A stretch of DNA of 12,022 nucleotides from JBDSTZ01 sp039927975. GTDB lineage: Bacteria > Pseudomonadota > Gammaproteobacteria > Burkholderiales > Burkholderiaceae_D. Each line of letters begins with the position of its first letter. Position 1 is the stretch's first letter. The translations under genes were made by a program, and so were the position numbers. This document shows positions 1 to 7,716 of the stretch, piece after piece. The stretch lies in the NCBI GenBank assembly GCA_039927975.1, contig JBDSTZ010000065.1, positions 1 to 12,022 on the forward strand, written 5' to 3'. Under the pieces are notes generated by a model, which did not search any database, was not told the DNA's origin, and saw only the letters and a list, made by a program, of their open reading frames with translations.

Positions 1-876
<876 letters not shown>

Positions 877-882
877 GGTGAA

Positions 883-886
883 CTCC
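883..886 (-). promoter_or_regulatory. Ribosome binding site of the DUF1800 gene
   Basis: GGAG on the minus strand, 6 nt before the ATG at 876. It decides the start codon, because the annotated ATG immediately precedes a good signal peptide. Confidence 0.75.
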
Positions 887-926
887 AAGATGAATTTTTA
901 TTATTCGGCAGAGCGCCGATTTTCTA

Positions 927-956
927 TTTATACGCCAATTGCCCAGCTCGCCGCAA
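927..956 (-). promoter_or_regulatory. Possible sigma70 promoter for the DUF1800 gene
   Basis: On the minus strand, TTGCGG (956-951) is followed after 18 nt by TATAAA (932-927), in an AT-rich stretch unlike the surrounding GC-rich DNA. The -10 matches 5 of 6 consensus bases and the -35 matches 3 of 6. It would give a leader of roughly 45 nt before the ATG at 876. This is assigned by eye only. Confidence 0.4.
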
Positions 957-1024
957 ACCGGCTTTGTTTCAGCTGTAACTTAATGTAAAAACAGACACTT
1001 CCACTATGGCTGCCGTATGTACGG

Positions 1025-1045
1025 CGGGCGCCGTGCCCGGTTTTT
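1025..1045 (+). terminator. Short GC hairpin followed by five T (weak terminator or attenuator candidate)
   Basis: CGGGC at 1025-1029 pairs with GCCCG at 1035-1039 around a 5-nt loop. One G and then TTTTT at 1041-1045 follow. No plus-strand gene lies upstream, so if it works it would trim stray transcription entering the TetR gene or attenuate a distal promoter. The stem is only 5 bp, so the call is weak. Confidence 0.25.
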
Positions 1046-1054
1046 CCTCCGAGT

Positions 1055-1106
1055 TAAATCAATCGATTTAGTTATATCAATCGATTGATTTTTGTGATTT
1101 AATCAC
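1055..1106. promoter_or_regulatory. Cluster of three palindromes, probable operators of the TetR-type regulator
   Basis: Three dyads lie end to end just before the regulator. Site 1 is 1055-1070, arms TAAATC and GATTTA around AATC. Site 2 is 1076-1089, a perfect 14-bp palindrome ATCAATCGATTGAT. Site 3 is 1094-1106, arms GTGATT and AATCAC around one T. The 11-bp word ATCAATCGATT occurs at 1058 and again at 1076, so the centres of sites 1 and 2 are 18 bp apart, placing them on nearly the same DNA face. The cluster covers the predicted core promoter of the downstream gene. TetR-family repressors usually bind such dyads beside their own gene, so negative autoregulation of the whole efflux operon is the natural inference. 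Actual binding is not shown by sequence alone. Confidence 0.65.
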
Positions 1107-1110
1107 GCCA
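1095..1110 (+). promoter_or_regulatory. Extended -10 promoter with predicted start at the regulator ATG
   Basis: TG at 1095-1096, one A, then TTTAAT at 1098-1103 form an extended -10 element; the hexamer matches TATAAT at 5 of 6 positions. No good -35 is seen at 16-18 bp, which extended -10 promoters can tolerate. A start about 7 nt downstream of the hexamer falls on or next to the A of the ATG at 1110. There is no Shine-Dalgarno between 1085 and 1109, so the first gene could be translated from a leaderless mRNA. The prediction is by eye. Confidence 0.45.
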
Positions 1111-1826
1111 TGGAAAAACATCCCCCTCCGCCGCCCGATGACACGCGCCGCACGCGCTCGGACGGCGCCCAGTCGCGCGAGCGGCTGCTGCTGGCGGCGA
1201 TGCGCCTGTTCGCCGAGCAGGGCTACGCCAAGACCTCGACCCGCGAAATCGCGCTTGCCGCCGGCACCAACATCGCCTCGATCAGCTACTACTTCGGCGA
1301 CAAGGCCGGCCTGTACCGGGCCGCCTTCACCGAGCATTCGCCGCGTCCCGACGAAAACATGTGCAGCTTCACGCAGGCCGGCGACAGCCTGCGCGACTCG
1401 CTGCTGGCGTTCTACACGGCGCTGCTCGGGCCACTGAAACAAGGCGACCTGGCGCGCTTGTGCATGCGCCTGTGGTTCCGCGAAATGCTCGAGCCGACCG
1501 GCGTCTGGCACGAAAAAATCGACAACGGCATCAAGCCGGCCCACGCCGGCCTGGTGCAGGTGCTGTCGCGCCACCTCGGGCTCGCCGAGCCAGACGACGA
1601 TGTCGCGCGGCTGGCGTTCTGCGTGGTCGGCATGGCGATCCAGCTGATGGTCACGCGCGAGGTGGTCGACCAGATCGCGCCCCAGCTGCTGGCCACCGAC
1701 GAGGCCATCGACACCTGGCTGGCGCGCCTGGTCGACTATGCCGAGGCGATGATCCACGCGGAACAGGTGCGCCGCGCCCCGCCCACCGCCCCTACCAACA
1801 CCCAGCCACGAAAGAAGAACGCATGA
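1110..1826 (+). CDS. TetR/AcrR-family transcriptional regulator, CecR/CerR-like
   Basis: This 238-residue protein has an N-terminal TetR DNA-binding domain at about residues 22-70. It includes a first helix RLLLAAMRLFAEQGYAKTS, then TREIALAAGTNIASISYYFGDKAGLYRAAF, the classic helix-turn-helix plus YYF.DK.GLY signature. The remaining 165 residues are a helical ligand and dimer domain that resembles the CecR (YbiH) C-terminal type; that subfamily call is less sure. It probably represses the efflux operon that follows and releases DNA when a toxic compound binds. Its stop overlaps the start of the next gene by ATGA, so regulator and pump are co-transcribed and translationally coupled. The start lacks a Shine-Dalgarno and lies next to a predicted transcription start. 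The C-terminal tail (about 222-238) is Pro/Thr-rich and probably disordered. Confidence 0.92.
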   Translation: MEKHPPPPPDDTRRTRSDGAQSRERLLLAAMRLFAEQGYAKTSTREIALAAGTNIASISYYFGDKAGLYRAAFTEHSPRPDENMCSFTQAGDSLRDSLLAFYTALLGPLKQGDLARLCMRLWFREMLEPTGVWHEKIDNGIKPAHAGLVQVLSRHLGLAEPDDDVARLAFCVVGMAIQLMVTREVVDQIAPQLLATDEAIDTWLARLVDYAEAMIHAEQVRRAPPTAPTNTQPRKKNA

Positions 1827-3211
1827 AACGAGCGACATCCCTGATGACGGCGCTGGCCCCGCTGGCCCTGTGCGCCTGCGCGATCACGGCGCCGCCGGCC
1901 AAGGTCGACGCGCCGATCGCGCCGCAATGGCAGGCGCCGTTGCCGCACAACGGCCAGCTGACCGATTTGCGCAACTGGTGGAGCGGCCAGGGCGATCCGC
2001 TGCTGGCGCAGCTGATCGTGGCGGCCGAAGGCGCCAGCCCGACGCTGGCGGCGGCGCAGTCGCGCATCGCCCAGTCGCGCGCCCAGCGCGCCGCCAGCGG
2101 CGCGGCCCTGCTGCCGACGCTCGACGGCGGCGCCAGCGTGGTGCGCACCAGCCAGCAAAGCACGCTGCCGAGCGGCACCACCAGCCAGCTGCAGCTGCAG
2201 TCGAGCTGGGAAATCGATCTGTTCGGCGGCCGCCGCGCCGACCGCAACGCGGCGCAGGAACGGCTGGCCGGCGCCGAGGCGCAGTGGCACGACGCCCGCG
2301 TGTCGGTGGCGGCCGAGACGGCGAACCAGTACTACGCGCTGCGCGCCTGCGAACAGCTGCTGGCCGTCGCCAAACAGGACGCCGCCTCACGCGCCGACAC
2401 CGCGCGCCTGACCGACCTGACCACGCAAGCGGGCTTCCAGGCGCCGGCCACCGCCGCCGCCGCGCGCGCCAGCGCGGCCGAAGCGCGCGGCCGCGCCACT
2501 TTGCAAGGCGCCCAGTGCGAACTTGACCGCAAGGCGCTGGTCTATCTGACAGCGCTGCCCGAAGCCGAGCTGAGCGAGCGCCTGGCCGCCAGCGCAGCGG
2601 TGGCCGCCAACCCGATCGCCATCGCCAGCCTGCCGGCCGAGGTGCTGGCGCAGCGGCCCGACGTCTTCAACGCCGAGCGCGAAGTGGCGGCCGCCAGTTT
2701 CGAGGTCGTCAGCGCGCAGGCCGACCGCTATCCGCGCCTGACGCTGCAGGGCGCCATCGGCGAGGGTAACTTCCACGCCGGCGGCGAGAACACCCGCGGC
2801 GGCACCTGGAGCATCGGCCCGCTCGCGCTCAGCGTGCCGATCTTCGACGCCGGCCGCCGCGCCGCCGCCACCGAGGCGGCACGCGCACGCTACGACGCGG
2901 CGGTGGTCAGCTACCGCGCCACCGCGCGCCAGGCGGTGCGCGAGGTCGAGGAAGCGCTGGTGCGCCTGCAAAGCACCAGCGCGCGCAGCGGCGACGCCCA
3001 GATCGCGCTCGACGGCTACCGGCGCGCCTTTGTCGCCGCCGACGACCGCTACAAGAACGGCCTGGCCAGCCTGCTCGAACTGGAAGACGCGCGGCGCACC
3101 AGGCTGGCGGCGGAGAACGCCGTCATAGCGCTCGACAACGAACGCAACGGCGCCTGGGTCAGCCTGTACCGCGCCGCCGGCGGTGGCTGGCAACGCGCCG
3201 CCGTCCGCTAA
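1823..3211 (+). CDS. RND efflux outer-membrane factor lipoprotein (NodT/OprM family)
   Basis: This 462-residue protein should form the TolC-like trimeric channel that spans the outer membrane and crosses the periplasm. Residues 1-18 form a lipoprotein signal; LCAC at 16-19 fits a lipobox, with Cys19 the likely acylated residue. Family landmarks are WEIDLFGGRRA near 130, LPAEVLAQRPDVFNAEREVAAA near 270, SVPIFDAGRRAAATEAA near 340, and a C-terminal GLASLLELEDARR near 417. Together these mark the two repeated outer-membrane efflux domains. The ATG at 1823 overlaps the regulator stop (ATGA) and begins the signal peptide. The frame is open upstream to 1361, but that part lies wholly inside the regulator gene and is rejected. 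The operon order is unusual only in that the outer-membrane gene comes before adaptor and pump. Confidence 0.95.
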   Translation: MKRATSLMTALAPLALCACAITAPPAKVDAPIAPQWQAPLPHNGQLTDLRNWWSGQGDPLLAQLIVAAEGASPTLAAAQSRIAQSRAQRAASGAALLPTLDGGASVVRTSQQSTLPSGTTSQLQLQSSWEIDLFGGRRADRNAAQERLAGAEAQWHDARVSVAAETANQYYALRACEQLLAVAKQDAASRADTARLTDLTTQAGFQAPATAAAARASAAEARGRATLQGAQCELDRKALVYLTALPEAELSERLAASAAVAANPIAIASLPAEVLAQRPDVFNAEREVAAASFEVVSAQADRYPRLTLQGAIGEGNFHAGGENTRGGTWSIGPLALSVPIFDAGRRAAATEAARARYDAAVVSYRATARQAVREVEEALVRLQSTSARSGDAQIALDGYRRAFVAADDRYKNGLASLLELEDARRTRLAAENAVIALDNERNGAWVSLYRAAGGGWQRAAVR

Positions 3212-3263
3212 CCATAACAACATCGCCTGAGACTATTCGCCTGTCGAACCGGAACCCACCACC

Positions 3264-4406
3264 ATGAAAAAACTGACATTCAAACTGACACCCGGCGCCG
3301 CCATCGTCGCCGCCATCCTGGCCGCCGCCGCGCTGGCCATCCTGCTGCCGTCGGTGCAGGCGGCCGACGACAAGAAAGCGAGCGCGCCGAAGCCCGCGCT
3401 GACCGTCACCACCACCACGCCGGCGGCGACCCGCCTGCCGATCAAGCTGGCCGCCAACGGCAACGTCACCGCCTGGCAGGAAGCGATCATCGGCAGCGAA
3501 TCGGGCGGCCTGCGCCTGACCGAGGTGCGGGTCAACGTCGGCGACGTCGTCAAGAAGGGCCAGGTGCTGGCGGTGTTCTCGGCCGACACCACGCGCGCCG
3601 AGGTGGCGCAGGCGGCCGCGGCGCTCAAGGAAACCGAGGCGAACGCCGCCGAGGCGGCCGCCAACGCGCGCCGCGCGCGCACCCTGCAAAGTTCGGGCGC
3701 GCTGTCGGACCAGCAGATCAGCCAGTACATCACCGCCGAGGCGACCGCCAACGCGCGCATCGCGGCCTCCAAGGCGACCCTCGCGGCCCAGCAGCTGCGC
3801 CTGAAATACACCCAGGTGGTGGCGCCCGACAGCGGCGTGATCTCGGCGCGCAGCGCCACCGTCGGCTCGGTGGTCGGGGTGGGCGCCGAATTGTTCCGCA
3901 TGATCCGACAGGGCCGCCTGGAGTGGCGCGCCGAAGTCACCGCGTCCGAGCTGTCGCGCCTCAAACCAGGCACCAGCGCGATCGTCAAAGCGGCCAACGG
4001 CAGCGAACTGACCGGCAAGGTGCGCATGATCGCGCCGACCATCGATCCGCAAACCCGCTCGGCGCTGGTGTACGTCGACCTGCCGCCGGCATTGGCGGCC
4101 AACGCGCCGTTCAAGGCCGGCATGTTCGCCAGCGGCCAGTTCGAGCTTGGCACCTCCGAAGCGATCACCGTGCCGCAGCAGTCGGTCGCGGTGCGCGACG
4201 GTTTCAGCTATGTGTTCCGTCTCAATAGCGACCAGCGCGTCAGCCAGCTCAAGGTGCAGACCGGGCGCCGCCTGGCCGACCGCATCGAAGTGCTGGGCGG
4301 CCTGAAACCGGACGCCGTGGTGGTGGTCGACGGCGCCGGCTTCCTCAACGACGGCGACCTGGTACGCAAGGTAGCCCCAGCCGCCGCGCCGGTCGCCGCC
4401 CGCTAA
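3264..4406 (+). CDS. RND efflux periplasmic adaptor subunit (HlyD/AcrA-type membrane fusion protein)
   Basis: The 380-residue adaptor bridges pump and outer-membrane channel in the periplasm. Residues 1-33 contain a hydrophobic stretch ending VQA, so it is either cleaved after residue 33 or kept as an inner-membrane anchor; there is no lipobox cysteine, unlike AcrA. The barrel-sandwich (lipoyl-like) half-motif is about residues 65-105 (GGLRLTEVRVNVGDVVKKGQ). The alpha-hairpin follows at about 107-180. R137, L141 and S148 fit the RxxxLxxxxxxS tip motif known for contact with TolC-type channels. The second lipoyl half (YTQVVAPDSGVISARSATVG) is near 185-204, and beta-barrel and membrane-proximal domains follow. 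A GGAA at 3251-3254 lies 9 nt before the ATG. It follows the outer-membrane gene after 52 bp with no terminator between. Confidence 0.94.
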   Translation: MKKLTFKLTPGAAIVAAILAAAALAILLPSVQAADDKKASAPKPALTVTTTTPAATRLPIKLAANGNVTAWQEAIIGSESGGLRLTEVRVNVGDVVKKGQVLAVFSADTTRAEVAQAAAALKETEANAAEAAANARRARTLQSSGALSDQQISQYITAEATANARIAASKATLAAQQLRLKYTQVVAPDSGVISARSATVGSVVGVGAELFRMIRQGRLEWRAEVTASELSRLKPGTSAIVKAANGSELTGKVRMIAPTIDPQTRSALVYVDLPPALAANAPFKAGMFASGQFELGTSEAITVPQQSVAVRDGFSYVFRLNSDQRVSQLKVQTGRRLADRIEVLGGLKPDAVVVVDGAGFLNDGDLVRKVAPAAAPVAAR

Positions 4407-4410
4407 GGAG
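4405..4410 (+). promoter_or_regulatory. Ribosome binding site of the RND pump gene, sharing bases with the adaptor stop
   Basis: AAGGAG at 4405-4410 shares two bases with the adaptor stop codon TAA (4404-4406). It lies 6 nt from the ATG at 4417 but only 3 nt from the TTG at 4414, so it decides for the ATG. The arrangement suggests translational coupling of adaptor and pump. Confidence 0.8.
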
Positions 4411-4416
4411 CGCTTG

Positions 4417-7400
4417 ATGAATTTTTCTTCACTCTCGATCAAGAACCCGGTCCCGGCGATCATGCTGTTCATCCTGCTGTCGCTGGCGGGGCTGTTGTCC
4501 TACAAGGCCAACAAGGTGCAGGATTTCCCCGACATCGAACTGCCGGTGGTGACGGTGACGGCCGCGCTCGACGGCGCCGCCCCGGCCCAGCTGGAAACCG
4601 AAGTCGCGCGCAAGATCGAAGACTCGGTCGCCACCCTGCAAGGGGTCAAGAACATCTACACCAAGGTGCTCGACGGCGTGGCCAGCGTCACCGTCGAATT
4701 CATCCTCGAGAAGGATATTTCGGAAGCGGTCAACGACGTGCGCGACGCGGTCGCGCGGGTCAAGCCCGACATGCCGGCCGAGATGCGCGACCCGACCGTG
4801 ACCAAGGCGGGCACCGCCGGCCGCGTGGTGCTGACCTTCATCGCCACCGCCGCCGAGGCGAAGGACGGCGCCCCTCTCGACAAGCAGGAGTTGAGCTGGT
4901 TCGTCGACAACGCCGTCTCCAAGCGCCTGCTCAGCGTGCCCGGCGTGGGCGCGGTCAAGCGGGTCGGCGGCGTCAACCGCGAAGTGCGGGTCGAACTCGA
5001 CGACGCCCGCATGGCCGCGTTGAAGGTGGCCGCGGTCGACGTCTCGCGCCAGCTGCGCAACGTCCAGCGCGAGGCGCCGGGCGGACGCGGCGACGTCAGC
5101 GGCGCCGAGCAATCGGTGCGCACCATCGCCACCGTCGGCACCGCCCAGCAACTGGCGGCGATGGACATTCCGCTGCCGGACGGGCGCCGCGTGCGGCTCG
5201 ACCAGATCGCCACTGTGACCGACACCGTGGCCGAGCCGCGCTCGATCGCCGAGCAGGATGGCAAGCAAGTGGTCGGCTTCGAAGTGTTTCGCACCAAGGG
5301 CGCCAGCGAAATCGACGTGGCGAAAGGGGCGCGCGCGGCGATCGCCGAGCTGCAGAAGGATCACGCCAACGTCGCGCTCAAGGAAGTGATCGACAACGCC
5401 TTCCCGGTCGAGGAAAACTTCACCGGCTCGATGGAGCTGCTGTACGAAGGCGCGCTGCTGGCGATCCTGGTGGTGTGGTGGTTCCTGCGCGACTGGCGCG
5501 CCACCCTGGTGGCCGCCGCCGCGCTGCCGCTCTCGGTGCTGCCGGCCTTCCTCGGCCAGTACCTGTTCGGCTACACGCTCAACACCGTCACCCTGCTGTC
5601 GCTGGCGCTGGTGGTGGGGGTGCTGGTGGACGACGCGATCGTCGAAATCGAGAACATTTCGCGCCACCTGCGCATGGGTAAAACGCCGATGCAGGCGGCC
5701 GTGGAAGCAGCCGACGAAATCGGCATGGCCGTGATCGCGACCACGTTCGCGCTGGTGGCGGTGTTCTTGCCGACCGCGTTCATGGGCGGCATCCCGGGCA
5801 AATTCTTCAAGCAGTTCGGCTGGACCGCCGTGCTGGCGGTGCTCGCCTCGCTGCTGGTGGCGCGTCTGCTCACGCCGATGATGGCGGCCTACATCCTCAA
5901 GCCGCTGCCGCACGCGGAGGAAAAGGATGGCTGGATCATGTCGCGCTACATGCGCCTGATGAAGTGGTGCATGAAGCATCGCTGGATCACGGCGGCCGCC
6001 TCGGGCCTGTTCTTCATCGGCTCGATCGCCCTGGTGCCGCTGCTGCCGACCGGCTTCGTGCCGCCGGCCGACCGCGCCCAGACCCAGATCAATGTGGAAC
6101 TGCCGCCCGGCTCGACGCTGGCTGAAACGCGCGTGGTGGCTGAGCAGGCCCGCGCGGCGGCGATGCAGGTCAAGGGCATCAAGGGTGTGTTCAGTTCGAT
6201 CGGCGGCGGCTCTTCCGGCGACGCCTTCCAGCCCGGCGCCTCGGCCGAGGCGCGCCGCGCGATCCTGACGCTCACCACCGTGCACCGCAACGACCGCAAG
6301 GAATCGCTCGACGCGCTCGAACGTCAGATCCGCAGCAAGCTCGATCAGATTCCCGGCGCGCGCTTCAACGTCGGCCCGCCCGACACCGGCGTCAAGATGC
6401 AGCTGGTGCTGCGCAGCGAAGACCCGGTCGCGCTGACGGCCGCCGCCCAGCAGGTCGAGCGCGAGCTGCGCACCTTGAAAGGCATCGGCAACGTCAGTTC
6501 GAGCGCTTCGCTGGTGCGGCCCGAGATCATCGTGCGGCCCGACTTCGCGCGCGCCGCCGACATGGGCGTGACCGCCAACGCGATCGGCGAAACGGTGCGC
6601 GTGGCCACCGCCGGCGACTACGACGTCGCGCTGACCAAGCTCAATTTGACCGAGCGCCAGGTGCCGATCCGGGTCAAGCTGCCGGATGCCGTGCGGGCCG
6701 ACCTTGACGCCATCGGCCGCCTGACGGTGCCGGGCAAGAACGGCCCGGTGATGCTGGCCAACGTGGCCGACATCACGATGGAGAGCGGCCCGGCGCAGAT
6801 CGACCGCTTGAACCGCAGCCGCAACGTGACGCTCGAAGTCGAACTGTCGGGCCGCTCGCTCGGCGAGGTCAACACCGAGGCGCGCGCGCTGCCGTCGCTG
6901 AACAACCTGCCGCCGTCGGTGAAGATCGCCGAACTGGGCGACGCCCAGGAAATGGCCGCGCTGTTCGCCAGCTTCGGCATCGCCATGCTGATCGGCGTGC
7001 TGTGCATCTACGGCGTGCTGGTGCTGCTGTTCAAGGACTTCATGCAGCCGGTGACCATCCTGGCCGCGCTGCCGCTGTCGATCGGCGGCGCCTTCGTGGC
7101 GCTGCTGATCACCGGCCGCGCGTTGTCGATGCCGTCGATGATCGGCCTGATCATGCTGATGGGGATCGTGACGAAGAACTCGATCCTGCTGGTCGACTAC
7201 GCGATCCTGGCGCGCCAGGAGGGCATGAACCGCTTCGACGCGCTGGTCGACGCCTGCCACAAGCGCAGCCGGCCGATCATCATGACCACCATCGCGATGG
7301 GCGCCGGCATGATGCCCCTGGCGCTCGGCTGGGGCGCCGACCCGAGCTTCCGTTCGCCGATGGCGATTGCGGTGATCGGCGGGCTGATTACCTCGACGCT

Positions 7401-7539
7401 TCTGAGTTTGCTGGTGGTGCCGGTGGTGTTCACCTTCATCGACGATATCGAGCATTTTTTCAAGAGAGGCATGGACCGGCTGCGCGGGCGCAAGCCGGTG
7501 GCCGCGCACAAAAAGGCGGCGCAGGATCTGGTTGTCTAG
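4417..7539 (+). CDS. RND-family multidrug efflux pump, inner-membrane permease (HAE1-type)
   Basis: The 1040-residue protein has the length and layout of AcrB-like pumps: TM1 near 12-30, a large periplasmic porter loop, TM2-TM6, a loop helix, TM7 near 523-545, a second porter loop, and TM8-TM12 near 855-1010. The proton-relay residues are present. D405 and D406 lie in GVLVDDAIVEIEN (TM4) and K920 in GIVTKNSILLVDYA (TM10), matching AcrB D407, D408 and K940. The paired Asp residues favour drug-type export over the metal-exporting HME branch. The proton motive force drives substrate from the periplasm or inner leaflet through the adaptor and outer-membrane factor encoded just upstream. Substrate cannot be told from sequence. 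The start is taken at ATG 4417 from its Shine-Dalgarno. The C-terminus is basic (MDRLRGRKPVAAHKKAAQ) and cytoplasmic. Confidence 0.96.
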   Translation: MNFSSLSIKNPVPAIMLFILLSLAGLLSYKANKVQDFPDIELPVVTVTAALDGAAPAQLETEVARKIEDSVATLQGVKNIYTKVLDGVASVTVEFILEKDISEAVNDVRDAVARVKPDMPAEMRDPTVTKAGTAGRVVLTFIATAAEAKDGAPLDKQELSWFVDNAVSKRLLSVPGVGAVKRVGGVNREVRVELDDARMAALKVAAVDVSRQLRNVQREAPGGRGDVSGAEQSVRTIATVGTAQQLAAMDIPLPDGRRVRLDQIATVTDTVAEPRSIAEQDGKQVVGFEVFRTKGASEIDVAKGARAAIAELQKDHANVALKEVIDNAFPVEENFTGSMELLYEGALLAILVVWWFLRDWRATLVAAAALPLSVLPAFLGQYLFGYTLNTVTLLSLALVVGVLVDDAIVEIENISRHLRMGKTPMQAAVEAADEIGMAVIATTFALVAVFLPTAFMGGIPGKFFKQFGWTAVLAVLASLLVARLLTPMMAAYILKPLPHAEEKDGWIMSRYMRLMKWCMKHRWITAAASGLFFIGSIALVPLLPTGFVPPADRAQTQINVELPPGSTLAETRVVAEQARAAAMQVKGIKGVFSSIGGGSSGDAFQPGASAEARRAILTLTTVHRNDRKESLDALERQIRSKLDQIPGARFNVGPPDTGVKMQLVLRSEDPVALTAAAQQVERELRTLKGIGNVSSSASLVRPEIIVRPDFARAADMGVTANAIGETVRVATAGDYDVALTKLNLTERQVPIRVKLPDAVRADLDAIGRLTVPGKNGPVMLANVADITMESGPAQIDRLNRSRNVTLEVELSGRSLGEVNTEARALPSLNNLPPSVKIAELGDAQEMAALFASFGIAMLIGVLCIYGVLVLLFKDFMQPVTILAALPLSIGGAFVALLITGRALSMPSMIGLIMLMGIVTKNSILLVDYAILARQEGMNRFDALVDACHKRSRPIIMTTIAMGAGMMPLALGWGADPSFRSPMAIAVIGGLITSTLLSLLVVPVVFTFIDDIEHFFKRGMDRLRGRKPVAAHKKAAQDLVV

Positions 7540-7565
7540 ACCCTGACGGTTCGCCTGCCGGCCGC

Positions 7566-7600
7566 AAAGCCGCACCTCGTCACGGGGGTGCGGCTTTTTT
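7566..7600 (+). terminator. Intrinsic terminator of the efflux operon
   Basis: AAAGCCGCACC at 7566-7576 pairs with GGTGCGGCTTT at 7587-7597 across a 10-nt loop, and the T tract runs to 7600. It begins 26 bp after the pump stop codon and separates the efflux operon from the ABC exporter genes. Confidence 0.9.
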
Positions 7601-7691
7601 CATGGCCGTCGGACGGCGGCGCTGCGGCCTCGGTGATGATCGCGGTCCGCAAGGCGCAGTGCAGACGCGCGTCGCGGCTTTGACTTTAAGC

Positions 7692-7710
7692 GCATGCTAA
7701 TAAAGCATGC
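7692..7710. promoter_or_regulatory. Perfect inverted repeat before the ABC permease, operator or stem-loop candidate
   Basis: GCATGCT at 7692-7698 and AGCATGC at 7704-7710 are exact inverted copies around AATAA. The repeat ends 6 nt before the predicted TTG start. A -35-like TTGACT lies at 7680-7685, but no good -10 is present at normal spacing. It could bind a repressor not encoded in this window, or fold in the mRNA over the start region. Confidence 0.45.
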
Positions 7711-7716
7711 CTACAC

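Noticed and set aside
1361..1822. Upstream extension of the outer-membrane factor frame
   Set aside because: It lies entirely within the TetR gene in another frame. The lipoprotein signal begins exactly at ATG 1823.
4414..4416. TTG as start of the RND pump
   Set aside because: Only 3 nt from AAGGAG; ATG 4417 has a 6-nt spacing.
3159..4472. 437-residue antisense frame across the adaptor gene
   Set aside because: Low-complexity Gly/Arg/His shadow with no domain; the adaptor on the plus strand explains the codon pattern.
4429..7575. 1048-residue open frame antisense to the RND pump gene
   Set aside because: It mirrors the pump codons on the other strand and is rich in His, Arg and Gln, the usual artefact of high GC. 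It has no recognisable domain, and the pump is unmistakable.
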